From Hyphococcus sp. (GTDB taxonomy: Bacteria > Pseudomonadota > Alphaproteobacteria > Caulobacterales > Parvularculaceae), in NCBI GenBank assembly GCA_028281665.1, contig JANQJK010000003.1, forward strand, positions 118,441 to 182,440: a DNA stretch of 64,000 nucleotides. Direction: 5' to 3'. Under the pieces are notes generated by a model. The model saw only the letters and a list, made by a program, of their open reading frames with translations, had not been told where the DNA came from and ran no database searches. This document shows positions 34,978 to 44,358 of this stretch, one piece after another (within the stretch, counting starts at the first letter, position 1; each line of letters starts with the position of its first letter). Both the position numbers and the translations under genes were made by a program.

Positions 34978-35702
34978 GAGGCGGGCGATTCCGGCAGCGT
35001 CTCGCCCGCAGCCAATCGCATCAGCATAGACTCGGCGATAAACCAGTCGGTCGGATCGTCAATGTCGATCGACTGAAGCTTTGGCGTCTCAAACATGAAG
35101 GGGCGTTCCCCGATGCGAGCGCCGGTTTTTGCAAAACCCTCCGCGGTGAAAAGATATCCGACCGAGTTCTCCTCAAGATAGGGCGGCAGGTCCTGAGTGC
35201 GCACGAGATTGTCAGGGTCATGATTAATCGGTTTTCCGTCGGCTTCATAAAAGCGGGTCTGAAGACGGTTCACCGTGAACAGTGAATCCGCCGCCCCTCG
35301 CGCCTCTTCGTCGAGAAAACGCGTCGCCATGGCGGTGATGGTGTCGCTCGCAAGCAGCGGGTTTGTCGTATGGGTCATGAAGTAATAATCCGAGGCCACA
35401 TTTTCGATATCGTCCGCGAGTACGAGATTCATGGAAACGAGGTCGCCGCAGATTTCCGGCTTACGGTCGCGGATCTGGACCTTCCCGCCGCAGTCGCCGT
35501 CGCTCAAGCCCTGATCGGCCAGAATTGCGCGGGCATCCGTGTTGATGACGATCCGGTCGATGGCCTCCGTCGCGGCCAGCGTGTCGAGAATCCAACGGAA
35601 CAGCGGCTTGCCCGCGATCATGCGAAAGTTCTTCGACGGCACGCGAGCGCTGTGTGCTTTCATCGGCAACAGTGCCGTCAGGCGTTTTGAGTTTCCAATC
35701 AT
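34974..35702 (-). CDS. Acylneuraminate (CMP-sugar) cytidylyltransferase-like protein
   Basis: 242 aa. LLPMKAHSARVPSKNFRMIAGKPL holds the nucleotide-binding (R/A)xPxKN motif of CMP-sialate synthetases; INTDARAIL, ITAMATRFLDE, and the ending DIDDPTDWFIAE are also typical. It should form a CMP-activated acidic sugar (nonulosonate or Kdo-like). No nonulosonate synthase (NeuB type) is nearby, so the sugar is open. First gene of a three-gene operon; the GT42-like gene lies 90 bases upstream on the same strand. Confidence 0.85.
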   Translation of the reverse strand: MIGNSKRLTALLPMKAHSARVPSKNFRMIAGKPLFRWILDTLAATEAIDRIVINTDARAILADQGLSDGDCGGKVQIRDRKPEICGDLVSMNLVLADDIENVASDYYFMTHTTNPLLASDTITAMATRFLDEEARGAADSLFTVNRLQTRFYEADGKPINHDPDNLVRTQDLPPYLEENSVGYLFTAEGFAKTGARIGERPFMFETPKLQSIDIDDPTDWFIAESMLMRLAAGETLPESPAS

Positions 35703-35790
35703 ACAATCCGTCTTCCGGAGGAGCTATTCCACTGCCGAGTCTGTCCGCTTCGCGCTGGGTCGCCGGTTTATGCCGCAGTCTTCAGGGCCC

Positions 35791-36897
35791 TTAAAGGCCC
35801 ATGGGGGTTTTGTCCGCAAACCGTTCGAGATCGGAGATCCTTGCGCGCAAGGCTGTAAGCTCCGCTTCCTGGCGCGTCAGATGCCCGAGGATCGCGAAGC
35901 GCGTATATACTAGGCCGGCCGCCAGAAGGGCCAGGGTGCCCAGGCCGGCGCAGGCGAGCGCGATTAAAGCCATCGACGGCGACGCAAAGGCGATCCATGC
36001 GGCCAGCGCCGCTGCGGCCGCCGCCGTCGCCGCGACCGATCCGGGGCCGTAGGCTGCGACAAACGCTCTGATGCGGGACTTCCCGTCAGCCGGAGAACCC
36101 GGCTCGTCCTCATCTTCAATGTCTTCGATCAGTTCGTCCGGCGGCGTCGGTTCGGCGCCGGCGCCGAGGAATGGTTCCAGTTCGACAAATGGCAGGCAGC
36201 GCACGCCCGATTTACTGTTGCCGTTATAGATTTCTATTCCGGCATTGCGCAGGCGCAGCGCCGCGCGCCGCCAGGCGTTCATGTGCAGATCGGGGCGCGG
36301 ATTGGGAATATTGTATTTGTCGCCGGGCGCCTGATATCCCTTGAAAAAATAGTTCGGGTTGTCGCGCGCCTCGACGATTTCAAGTTCAATGCCGTCGCCG
36401 CGCCGGGCGCCGTCGACGATTTCCTTATACTGAGCATCGACGCCGAGGATGACGATTTTCTTGTACCCCATGCCGGCCGCCCAAAGCGCTGAATGGCTCC
36501 CGGTCGTAGGCGGATTGACGCTTAACAGTGTTCGTCCGCCGCGCACGGCGTCGAAGTTCACAACGCGTCTCGTCCGCGCCGTCGGTCCGAGCGCATCGAT
36601 CAGGTTTGCCCGCAGAAGAAACCGCTCAATGCGCCCTTCTTCGATCAGCGCGGCAATTTCGTCCTTGTGCGACATGCCGACCACGAGATCGACGCAAGCG
36701 TAATATCGTGGCCGCCAGTCAATCTCGCGCCAATAACGATAGGCGGCGTTCATGCCGATCGTGGCGTAAGCGCTGAGCGAGGGCAGCGAGACATTCGCGA
36801 GCGACGGACCGTTGCCCAGCACAAACGCCGTATCGGCGTCGACGCTTACGCGGCCTGATTCTGTTTGAATCGCATCCATGGCGCTGAGATATGTCAC
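35791..36897 (-). CDS. GT42 sialyltransferase-like protein with C-terminal membrane anchor
   Basis: 368 aa. VLGNGPSLANVSLPSL at about residue 26 and GMNAAYRYWREID resemble the nucleotide-sugar-binding start of the CstI/II (GT42) fold (GNGPSL…, CNxFY…). TTGSHSALWAAGMGYKKIVILGVDAQY matches the shape of the TSGxxxxxxAxxxGYKxIxLxGxDFY segment. After about residue 270 it is acidic and flexible, then has two hydrophobic segments (about 290-340) and ends in a short coiled coil. Such proteins use CMP-sugars, matching the neighbouring cytidylyltransferase. Alternative: a DUF115/MptE-like protein. The function is inference from motifs plus neighbours. Confidence 0.68.
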   Translation of the reverse strand: MTYLSAMDAIQTESGRVSVDADTAFVLGNGPSLANVSLPSLSAYATIGMNAAYRYWREIDWRPRYYACVDLVVGMSHKDEIAALIEEGRIERFLLRANLIDALGPTARTRRVVNFDAVRGGRTLLSVNPPTTGSHSALWAAGMGYKKIVILGVDAQYKEIVDGARRGDGIELEIVEARDNPNYFFKGYQAPGDKYNIPNPRPDLHMNAWRRAALRLRNAGIEIYNGNSKSGVRCLPFVELEPFLGAGAEPTPPDELIEDIEDEDEPGSPADGKSRIRAFVAAYGPGSVAATAAAAAALAAWIAFASPSMALIALACAGLGTLALLAAGLVYTRFAILGHLTRQEAELTALRARISDLERFADKTPMGL

Positions 36898-37004
36898 TGG
36901 CCGCGTGGCCTGTCTATTGCGCCGGGGCGGAAACTTTTTTGGAACGGAAGTCGCCTTGGGTTCGGGCGCCTCTAAGTCGGCGCCTGCCGGCCTTCAGGCA
37001 ACCC

Positions 37005-37958
37005 TTAGGCAACAGTCAGGCGCACCGCCGCCTGATTTTCAAGGAACCATTGGTATGTGGATCGCAGGCCGTCCTTCAAATCGATTGACGGGCGCCAGCC
37101 AAGCTCCGCGAGGCGGTCATTGGACATCAGCTTTCGCGGCGTTCCATCGGGCTTTGACGTGTCGAAATTCAGCGCGCCTTCAAGGCCGACCACGTCCATG
37201 ATTTCCCTGGCGAGGTCGGCGATCGTAACGTCGTCCCCGGATCCGATATTCACATGGCTGGCGCCCGAATAGTTTTTGAGGAGAAAAACAAGGGCGTCGG
37301 CGCAGTCGTCCACATGCAGGAACTCGCGGCGCGGCGCACCGCTGCCCCAGACCGTCAGGCCGGTTTTTCCCGCCTCTTTCGTTTCGTGCGCCTTGCGCAC
37401 CAGCGCTGGAATTACATGGGATTTTTCGAGATCGAAATTGTCGCCCGGGCCGTAGAGATTGGTCGGCATGCCGGAAATGTAATCGACGCCATGTTGCTTC
37501 CGGTAAGCTTCGCACAGTTTAAGGCCGGCGATTTTCGCAATGGCGTACCATTCATTGGTGGGTTCGAGCGGTCCGGTCAGGAGAGCGTCTTCCGGAATCG
37601 GCTGCGGCGCATGCTTCGGGTAAATGCACGAAGAACCCAGAAACAAAAGCTTCCCAACGCCGGCGCGAAAAGACCCCTCGATGACATTCGTTTCCATAAC
37701 GAGGTTGTCGTATAGAAAATCAGCCGGATACGTATCATTCGCAAGAATGCCGCCGACCTTTGCCGCGGCGAGAATGACGACATCGGGCTTTTTGTCCGCG
37801 AGGAATGCGCGCACCGCCGCCTGGTCCCGTAAATCCAGAATGTCGCGGCCCGCAGTGATGATCGTGCAGTTCTCGGCGCCCAGGCGGCGAACAAGCGCGC
37901 CGCCGACCATGCCCCTATGGCCTGCAACGAATATCTTTTTGCCCGTCAGCGTGTACAT
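37005..37958 (-). CDS. fcl: GDP-L-fucose synthase
   Basis: 317 aa. [66 protein letters not shown] (YxxxK), [27 protein letters not shown] are all Fcl/WcaG hallmarks. It converts GDP-4-keto-6-deoxymannose to GDP-L-fucose using NADPH. It follows gmd by 61 bases on the same strand. Confidence 0.95.
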   Translation of the reverse strand: MYTLTGKKIFVAGHRGMVGGALVRRLGAENCTIITAGRDILDLRDQAAVRAFLADKKPDVVILAAAKVGGILANDTYPADFLYDNLVMETNVIEGSFRAGVGKLLFLGSSCIYPKHAPQPIPEDALLTGPLEPTNEWYAIAKIAGLKLCEAYRKQHGVDYISGMPTNLYGPGDNFDLEKSHVIPALVRKAHETKEAGKTGLTVWGSGAPRREFLHVDDCADALVFLLKNYSGASHVNIGSGDDVTIADLAREIMDVVGLEGALNFDTSKPDGTPRKLMSNDRLAELGWRPSIDLKDGLRSTYQWFLENQAAVRLTVA

Positions 37959-38019
37959 GAAAGTGGCAGCCGTCCTTCGTGTTTCTCGTTTCAGTCGCCG
38001 TTGTCGGGCGCGTCTTTGT

Positions 38020-39090
38020 TCAGCCCGTACGGTCGCGTCGGTGCCGCTCCAGCTCCACGGCTTCGCGGTCGGCGGCGACCATCTCCTTAACGAGATCTGT
38101 AAAGGACGTTTTGTGGGTCCAGCCGAGTTTTTCCCGCGCCTTTGACGGATCGCCGATCAGAAGGTCGACTTCCGTCGGACGGAAATACCGCGGATCGATC
38201 TTCACGAGAACGTCGCCCGTGCCGTCGTCGCGGCCGACTTCGTCAACCGAGGCGCCGTCCCAGCGTATCTTGCGCCCGACCTCGGCAAACGCCAGTTCCA
38301 CAAACTCCCGGACCGAATGGGTTTCCCCGGTGGCCAGCACATAGTCGTCCGGCGCGTCCTGTTGCATCATCAGCCACATGCCCTCCACGTAATCGCGGGC
38401 ATGGCCCCAGTCCCGCTTGGCGTCGAGATTGCCGAGATAAAGCGTTTGTTGCAGGCCCTTCTCGATGGCGGCGACAGCGCGCGTGATTTTGCGCGTGACA
38501 AACGTTTCTCCCCGCGTTGGGCCTTCATGATTGAAGAGAATGCCGTTCGACGCATGCATGCCGTAGGCTTCGCGGTAATTCACTGTGATCCAGTAGGCGT
38601 AGAGCTTCGCCGCGGCGTACGGGCTGCGCGGATAGAACGGCGTCGTCTCTGTCTGCGGAATTTCCTGCACCTTGCCGTAAAGTTCTGATGTCGACGCCTG
38701 GTAGAATCGCACCCTGTCCTGCAGATTGAGAATGCGCATGGCTTCAAGCAGGCGCAGCGGCCCGATTGCGTCGGCGTTCGCCGTGTATTCCGGCGTCTCG
38801 AACGAGACCTGGACATGGCTTTGAGCCGCAAGGTTGTAAATTTCGTCGGGCTTCGTCTCCTGAATGAGACGGATCAGATTGGTGGAATCCGTAAGGTCGC
38901 CATAGTGCAGAAAAAATGATGTCTCGTGTTCGTGGGGGTCTTCATACAAGGCGTCCACGCGCGCGGTGTTGAAAGAAGACGAACGCCGCTTGATGCCGTG
39001 AACCTCGTATCCTTTGTCAAGGAGCAACTGCGCGAGATATGCGCCGTCCTGTCCGGTTACGCCGCTGACCAATGCTACTTTCTTCGTCAT
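38020..39090 (-). CDS. gmd: GDP-mannose 4,6-dehydratase
   Basis: 356 aa. [82 protein letters not shown] (YxxxK), and [16 protein letters not shown] are diagnostic. It makes GDP-4-keto-6-deoxymannose, the precursor for GDP-fucose or related sugars. Confidence 0.96.
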   Translation of the reverse strand: MTKKVALVSGVTGQDGAYLAQLLLDKGYEVHGIKRRSSSFNTARVDALYEDPHEHETSFFLHYGDLTDSTNLIRLIQETKPDEIYNLAAQSHVQVSFETPEYTANADAIGPLRLLEAMRILNLQDRVRFYQASTSELYGKVQEIPQTETTPFYPRSPYAAAKLYAYWITVNYREAYGMHASNGILFNHEGPTRGETFVTRKITRAVAAIEKGLQQTLYLGNLDAKRDWGHARDYVEGMWLMMQQDAPDDYVLATGETHSVREFVELAFAEVGRKIRWDGASVDEVGRDDGTGDVLVKIDPRYFRPTEVDLLIGDPSKAREKLGWTHKTSFTDLVKEMVAADREAVELERHRRDRTG

Positions 39091-39184
39091 GTCGTTCAGG
39101 CCGCCATTTCGTTGTCTAAATGCGCCATTGCCGCGCAGTTACTTTTTTCGCCGTCTGTTAACACCGAAAGCGGCGCGCCGCCGG

Positions 39185-40378
39185 TCAGGCGGATTTCGCC
39201 GCACCGCTTTCCTGTTCCGTGGTCCAGTAGGATACACACGGGATCTTGGATTTATCGCAGCGGTCGGCATATTTCCGCGCGATCTCCGTAACTTCCTCCA
39301 GCAAGCCTTCTTCGAGGGTGATCGGGTCGAGGCCAAGGCCGAGCAGGCGCTGGTTTTCGACATTCAGATCGTTCTCGGAATCTTCCTTGCGCGGATTGCT
39401 GACATTCTCGACGGCGGCGCCGGTCTTGTCCGCAATCAGCTTCGCCAGTTCGCGCACCCTGTGTGTTTCGGTCATCTGGTTCAGAATGCGCACGCGCTCG
39501 CCATGTTGCGGCGGCGATTCGATCGCCAGCTCGATGCATTTGACGGTGTCCTGAATATGGATGAAGGCGCGGGTCTGCCCGCCGGTGCCGTGTACCGTCA
39601 ACGGAAACCCTACGGCGGCCTGCATCAGGAAGCGATTAAGAACGGTGCCGTAATCGCCGTCATAGTCGAACCGGTTGATCAGGCGCTCGTCGCGCTTGGT
39701 TTCTTCCGTCTGCGTTCCCCAGACGATGCCCTGATGCAGGTCCGTGACCTTGACGCCGTCGTTTTTGTTGTAAAACGCGAACATCAATTGATCCTGCGTT
39801 TTTGTCATATGGTAGATCGACCCCGGATTTGCCGGGTAAAGAATTTCCTGACGGACCTGACGCCCGTCATCGGTCTCGATCGTTACAGGCAGGTATCCTT
39901 CCGGAATCTTCATGCCGGCGGTGCCGTATCCGTAAACGCCCATGGTGCCGAGGTGAACGAGATGCGCGTCGATGCCGGATTCGACGATTGCCGCGAGGAT
40001 GTTGTTGGTGGCGTTGAGATTGTTATCGACCGTATAGCGTTTGTGGTAAGACGATTTCATCGAATAGGGCGCGGCGCGCTGTTCGGCGAAGTGGACGATT
40101 GCATCGGGCTCAAAATCCCGCAGCAGGTTCAGGAGCCGCGCATAATTCTCCGAGACGTCGATATTTTCGAATATGATCCGCCGGCCGGAGACCTCTTCCC
40201 ATGCGGCAAGCCGCGTCGAGACGGATTTGATCGGGGTCAGGGATTCGACCTCAAGCTCAATATCGATCTTCCGGCGGGAAAGATTGTCCACAATGATGAC
40301 GTCATGGCCGAGGTTGGATAAATGCAGGCTGGTCGGCCATCCGCAAAATCCGTCTCCGCCAATCACCAGAATTTTCAT
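39185..40378 (-). CDS. sqdB: UDP-sulfoquinovose synthase
   Basis: 397 aa from the ATG at 40378, supported by GGAGG five bases upstream; the longer frame to 40525 is not credible. Extended SDR fold: LVIGGDGFCGWPTSLHLS, NLSRRKIDIELEVESLTPI, FAEQRAAPYSMKSSYHKR, NNLNATNNILAAIVE, HLGTMGVYGYGT, SIYHMTKTQDQLMFAFY (YxxxK), DLHQGIVWGTQT and GGQTRAFIHIQDTV, all matching SQD1/SqdB. It makes UDP-sulfoquinovose from UDP-glucose and sulfite. It is divergent from cysH. No SQ-diacylglycerol transferase gene is near, so the sugar could go to a polysaccharide. Confidence 0.93.
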   Translation of the reverse strand: MKILVIGGDGFCGWPTSLHLSNLGHDVIIVDNLSRRKIDIELEVESLTPIKSVSTRLAAWEEVSGRRIIFENIDVSENYARLLNLLRDFEPDAIVHFAEQRAAPYSMKSSYHKRYTVDNNLNATNNILAAIVESGIDAHLVHLGTMGVYGYGTAGMKIPEGYLPVTIETDDGRQVRQEILYPANPGSIYHMTKTQDQLMFAFYNKNDGVKVTDLHQGIVWGTQTEETKRDERLINRFDYDGDYGTVLNRFLMQAAVGFPLTVHGTGGQTRAFIHIQDTVKCIELAIESPPQHGERVRILNQMTETHRVRELAKLIADKTGAAVENVSNPRKEDSENDLNVENQRLLGLGLDPITLEEGLLEEVTEIARKYADRCDKSKIPCVSYWTTEQESGAAKSA

Positions 40379-40585
40379 TTTCGCCTCCGCGCCCGTCGGT
40401 CCCGCTCCAGCGCTCATATGGCGCAACAGCGCGCCGGGGAGCAAGACCGCGGGTTGATAGAGCGCGACGGTCCGATTGCGCAACCCCTGGCGGAGATCGC
40501 GGAAACTCGCTGCTTGACGCCGCAAATTGCGACCTTTTAAACCATTTCCTGCAAACTAAGGGGGCCCGTAAGTCTTAATCCTGGC
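40379..40585. promoter_or_regulatory. Divergent sqdB/cysH promoter region
   Basis: About 200 bases between the divergent sqdB and cysH starts, presumably holding both promoters. No clear operator or -35/-10 assigned. Paired expression would balance sulfite supply and use. Confidence 0.35.
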
Positions 40586-41320
40586 GTGGCGGGCGCAGAT
40601 CGGACGATTGCGACATCCATGGCTATGCTGCTTGACGACCTTCCTGCTTTGAACGATCGCTATGAGAATGCGCCGGCGCAGGAGATTATCGCGCACGCCG
40701 CCGGCGACCTGTTTCCCCGCCGCATCGCCGTCGTTTCCTCTTTCGGCGCTGAGTCTGCCGTGCTGCTCCACCTGGTCGCCAGTGTTGATCCGTCGCTTCC
40801 CGTACTGTTTCTCGACACCTTGAAGCTGTTTGGCGAAACGCTGCGCTATCGGTCCCGCATGCAGCATTTCCTCGGCCTTGAGGACGTCCGCGTTATTGGC
40901 CCGCGAAAGCGCGACCTGGAAGCGCGTGACGCCGACGGGACGCTCTCCATGCGCGACCCGGATGCATGCTGCGAGATCAGGAAAGCCGAGCCCCTGACGC
41001 GATCGCTAAAGGGCTTTGACTGCTGGATAACCGGACGCAAGCGTCATCAGACGACGTTTCGCAATGCGATGCCGATTCTCGAACATGACGGCCGTTCCTG
41101 CAAACTTAATCCGCTGGCGCGATGGAGCGGGGCGGACGTTCGAGGTTATTTCGAGCAGCACAAGCTTCCGCCCCATCCGCTGACCAAGGACGGCTATCAT
41201 TCAATTGGCTGTATGCCGTGCACGTCCAGAGTCGTCGACGAGAGCGACCAGAGATCGGGGCGATGGGCCGGACAGGCGAAAACGGAATGCGGCATACATC
41301 TCGGCAAACCTTCCAAGTGA
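40586..41320 (+). CDS. cysH: Adenylyl-sulfate (APS/PAPS) reductase
   Basis: 244 aa from a GTG at 40586; ATGs at 40619 and 40625 are other possible starts, and none has a strong SD. AVVSSFGAESAVLLHLV (P-loop-like PP-motif), LFLDTLKLFGETL, DACCEIRKAEPL and GYHSIGCMPCT give the two Cys pairs that bind a [4Fe-4S] cluster, as in assimilatory APS reductases; TECGIHL carries the active-site Cys. It makes sulfite. Placed back-to-back with sqdB, which uses sulfite. Confidence 0.92.
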   Translation: MAGADRTIATSMAMLLDDLPALNDRYENAPAQEIIAHAAGDLFPRRIAVVSSFGAESAVLLHLVASVDPSLPVLFLDTLKLFGETLRYRSRMQHFLGLEDVRVIGPRKRDLEARDADGTLSMRDPDACCEIRKAEPLTRSLKGFDCWITGRKRHQTTFRNAMPILEHDGRSCKLNPLARWSGADVRGYFEQHKLPPHPLTKDGYHSIGCMPCTSRVVDESDQRSGRWAGQAKTECGIHLGKPSK

Positions 41321-41597
41321 TAGAAGGGTTGAGAAGAAGGCGTTCGGGCGGAGAGCGCATCGTTTGTCAGAAGAAACCGCATATCAGAATCAGCGCGCGA
41401 GACATCCTGTCGTTATTGCGGCTTTCATGATCTTCGGCGCGCTGTCTCCGCGCAATCAAAACCGGGCGGCCGCTGCGGCGCCGGCGACGCGAAAACCATG
41501 TTGTCCGTCGCCCGGCTTCCCTATATGAGGGGATTTTTGACGACGCACGAGCTGTACCTGAGCGGCGCCGTTTTGCGACCAGGTCGGAGAATAGTCA

Positions 41598-42398
41598 TTG
41601 CCCCAGGCGCCGACGGCAGATCTTTCCACCCATTCCTTGAGCCGGTTGTATCACGGCGTTGCAAAGTATCGAGCCGCCGTTGAACTCGGCTGGTATGATT
41701 TTATCGCGCGGTTTCGTCTGTCCCTCATCGGGCCGCTCTGGTCGCCGATCCAGATGGCGTTGTTCATTGTGCTCATCGTTGTCGTGCTGCGCAACGGGCT
41801 TGGCGATAATACGAATTATGCGCTCTACGTGGCGCTCGGCTATTATGCGTGGGATTTTCTCTCGTCGTCGCTTGGCGAGGGAGCGACGCACTTTACCTAT
41901 CAGGCCTCGCTCATCAAGAATACGCCCGTTGAGATACCGCATATCACTGTGCGAAAGCTCTCCTTTTTGTTCTGTCGAAGCGCCCTGAACGCCCCCATAC
42001 CGATTATCGCGATCATCTGGTTTGGCGGCGTCATCAACGTCAATACGCTGCTCATACTGTTCGTTCCTGTCCTCTATGCATTGTTTATGTTCAGTACATT
42101 GACGGTATTCGGCGTCATTGGCGCTTATTTCCGCGATTTTGCCCATATCATGCCTACGATGTCCCGGTTTCTTTTCTTCACGACGCCGATCATATGGCAG
42201 GGCGATGTTGGGGTTCGAAAGGTCATCTCGGAATACAACCCGTTCTCGTACTTCATTGAATTGGTGCGCGCGCCGTTGAACGGCGAAGTCGCCTCCCTCA
42301 AGGCGTGGATCGTCGTCGGCGCGATAACCATCACAGCGTTCCTGATCTCGCTATGGGTTCAGTCGCGTTTCCGGTCGCGATTGATTTATCGACTTTAG
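41598..42398 (+). CDS. wzm: ABC-2 polysaccharide-export permease (Wzm/KpsM type)
   Basis: 266 aa. The start is TTG at 41598 with GGAGA seven bases upstream. Six hydrophobic segments in the ABC-2 pattern; the N-terminal RFRLSLIGPLWSPIQMALFIVLIVVV and FFTTPIIWQGDVG are typical. It forms the channel for exporting an undecaprenyl-linked or capsule-like glycan. Followed by its ATPase 33 bases on. Confidence 0.9.
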   Translation: MPQAPTADLSTHSLSRLYHGVAKYRAAVELGWYDFIARFRLSLIGPLWSPIQMALFIVLIVVVLRNGLGDNTNYALYVALGYYAWDFLSSSLGEGATHFTYQASLIKNTPVEIPHITVRKLSFLFCRSALNAPIPIIAIIWFGGVINVNTLLILFVPVLYALFMFSTLTVFGVIGAYFRDFAHIMPTMSRFLFFTTPIIWQGDVGVRKVISEYNPFSYFIELVRAPLNGEVASLKAWIVVGAITITAFLISLWVQSRFRSRLIYRL

Positions 42399-42431
42399 AG
42401 CTCGCCGTCGTGCGCAACAGCAAAGACGCAT

Positions 42432-43253
42432 ATGAACCATTTGAAACTGGATTCGGTGAAACTATACCTGCCCGTGGGCGGCGGGTCGCTGCGCGATCTG
42501 TTCACGCGCCGTCGGAAATTTGACGATAATTCGCGCATCGTTGACGGCGATGGCGGACGTTTCTGCAAGGCTCTCGACGGCGTTACGCTGGATATCAGGG
42601 CTGGTGAGCGAATCGGGCTTATTGGCGTTAACGGTGCGGGAAAATCTTCGTTGCTGCGGGTCCTGGCGGGCATTTACCAGCCGACCGAGGGGAGCATTGA
42701 CATCTCCGGGCGCATTTCAACCCTCTTTGCGCCCAACATCGGCATGAACGAAGATGCAAGCGGGTCGGAGAATATTTATATCTCCGCCCGAACGCTCGGC
42801 ATGTCGCGCGCTGAAATTGCATCGGCGAAAGACGACATTATCCGTTTCGCCGATATCGGCGATTTCATTCATATGCCGTTGCGAACATATTCAGCCGGTA
42901 TGAAAATGCGATTGGGATTTGCAATCGCCACGGCGATCGAGCCGGAGATATTGCTTGTCGATGAAGTTTTCGGCGCCGGCGATGCTGCGTTTCGGTCACG
43001 CGCCAAGGCGCGCATGGACGACCTCACAAAACGCGCGGGGGTTCTGGTAATGGCGACCCATTCAGACGGCGTTCTTCGTGAACTGTGCAGTCGGCTTCTG
43101 TGGCTCGATAACGGTCGCGTCAGGTTTGACGGCGATGTCGATGAGGGATTGACGCTGTTTAAGGAAGAAGCCAGGCGTCTACAGGTGGAAGCGCTTGCGC
43201 GCCGAAACGCTGAAACGCGTGACGAGGCGGTGCGGGCGCAACCGCAGCCGTGA
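42432..43253 (+). CDS. wzt: ABC polysaccharide-export ATPase (Wzt/KpsT type)
   Basis: 273 aa. Walker A GVNGAGKSSLLRVLAG; signature YSAGMKMRLGFAIA; Walker B EILLVDEVFGAGD; a conserved His in VMATHSD. The short C-terminus means it lacks the carbohydrate-binding domain of the long Wzt proteins. It drives export through the upstream permease. Confidence 0.92.
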   Translation: MNHLKLDSVKLYLPVGGGSLRDLFTRRRKFDDNSRIVDGDGGRFCKALDGVTLDIRAGERIGLIGVNGAGKSSLLRVLAGIYQPTEGSIDISGRISTLFAPNIGMNEDASGSENIYISARTLGMSRAEIASAKDDIIRFADIGDFIHMPLRTYSAGMKMRLGFAIATAIEPEILLVDEVFGAGDAAFRSRAKARMDDLTKRAGVLVMATHSDGVLRELCSRLLWLDNGRVRFDGDVDEGLTLFKEEARRLQVEALARRNAETRDEAVRAQPQP

Positions 43254-44308
43254 CGCGCCCGCGCTTCGCGATTTCCGTACCGATCGGCGCATGGCACCCG
43301 CTGCTGCCTGATTGCATTGAGAGCCTGTGCGCGCAAGGGAACGCCGTTGAAATCGCGGCGCTCGACGCATCGGGCGACCGGCGCGTCGCAGAAACCCTTG
43401 ATCGGTTTCATGATCGTTTCGTTTACCGGCGCACCGGCGCCGACGCCGGGCAATCGGACGCTATAATTGAGGGGTGGGCTAACACGTCGGCGCCGTTTCT
43501 GGGGTGGCTCAACGCCGACGATGCGCTTTATCCGCATGCCCTCGAAACCGTCGCAAAACGGCTGAAGGCGGCGCCGGATGTCGATGTTCTTTACGGGGAC
43601 AGTACGATTATCGACGACGAAGCGGCCTATCGCGGTTTTCACTGGGCGGTGAAGCCGCCCGGCGAGCGGCTGCTGCGCGACTGCATCATATCCCAGCCCT
43701 CATGTTTTTTCCGCCGCGCGGCGGTGGAAGACATTGGCGGTTTGAACCGGGACCTGCATTATACAATGGACTGGGATCTGTGGGTGCGCCTTTGGCGCGC
43801 GGGCGCAAGGTTCGATTTTGTTGACGAGGTTCTGTCACGGGTATTGTGGAGTCGCGACGCCAAGACGGGCGGATTCAACAAAGCGCGGCGCGCGGAGCTG
43901 GAACGCATCATCGGTGCAAACAGGGGCTTCGTTGAAAAGACGAAATCCCGCGTCGGTTTTGCGCTTCACCATGTCCTTGAATATGGCGTTCCAGCGTCCC
44001 TGTCCGACCGGATCAGGCGGCGAAAAGCGGGCCGCGGCCGCATTATCGGCGGGATCGACCGCGCCGGGCGCGTTCACGATTGCGCGCGCCTGCCGCTCGT
44101 TCATTACGGCGAAAGCCCTGTGCGCAGTTTTGAACTTTTTGTGTCTGACGGCGCGGCGGGAAGCGTGTCCGTTGGCGGCGCAACCATGCCGCTCGCTGGC
44201 GGCAAAAATGTCGTTCAAATAGATCGGCCGATCATAAAAGGCGATGTTGCAACGGTCACGATTACGCCGACATCGCCAACATATCTGGTGTCGGCCGCCT
44301 GGGTTTAA
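43250..44308 (+). CDS. Glycosyltransferase family 2 protein
   Basis: 352 aa. Starts with GTG at 43250, overlapping the ATPase stop as GTGA. N-terminal FAISVPIGAWHPLLPDCIESL, GWANTSAPFLGWLNADDALYPHALE (metal-binding NADD) and DLYWDLW-type YTMDWDLWVRLWRAG are GT-A features. The last ~90 residues look like a beta-rich extra domain (VDGEPVRSFELFVSDGAAGS). It likely adds a sugar to the exported glycan. Confidence 0.82.
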   Translation: MTRPRFAISVPIGAWHPLLPDCIESLCAQGNAVEIAALDASGDRRVAETLDRFHDRFVYRRTGADAGQSDAIIEGWANTSAPFLGWLNADDALYPHALETVAKRLKAAPDVDVLYGDSTIIDDEAAYRGFHWAVKPPGERLLRDCIISQPSCFFRRAAVEDIGGLNRDLHYTMDWDLWVRLWRAGARFDFVDEVLSRVLWSRDAKTGGFNKARRAELERIIGANRGFVEKTKSRVGFALHHVLEYGVPASLSDRIRRRKAGRGRIIGGIDRAGRVHDCARLPLVHYGESPVRSFELFVSDGAAGSVSVGGATMPLAGGKNVVQIDRPIIKGDVATVTITPTSPTYLVSAAWV

Positions 44309-44358
44309 CGCGGCGATCGTGCACGCATTTCCTGGCCCGTCACAGCCGATGGCCGTCT

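Noticed and set aside
39014..40321. Plus-strand 435-codon open frame opposite sqdB
   Set aside because: Antisense of a clear, motif-rich enzyme gene; long shadows are common in high-GC DNA.
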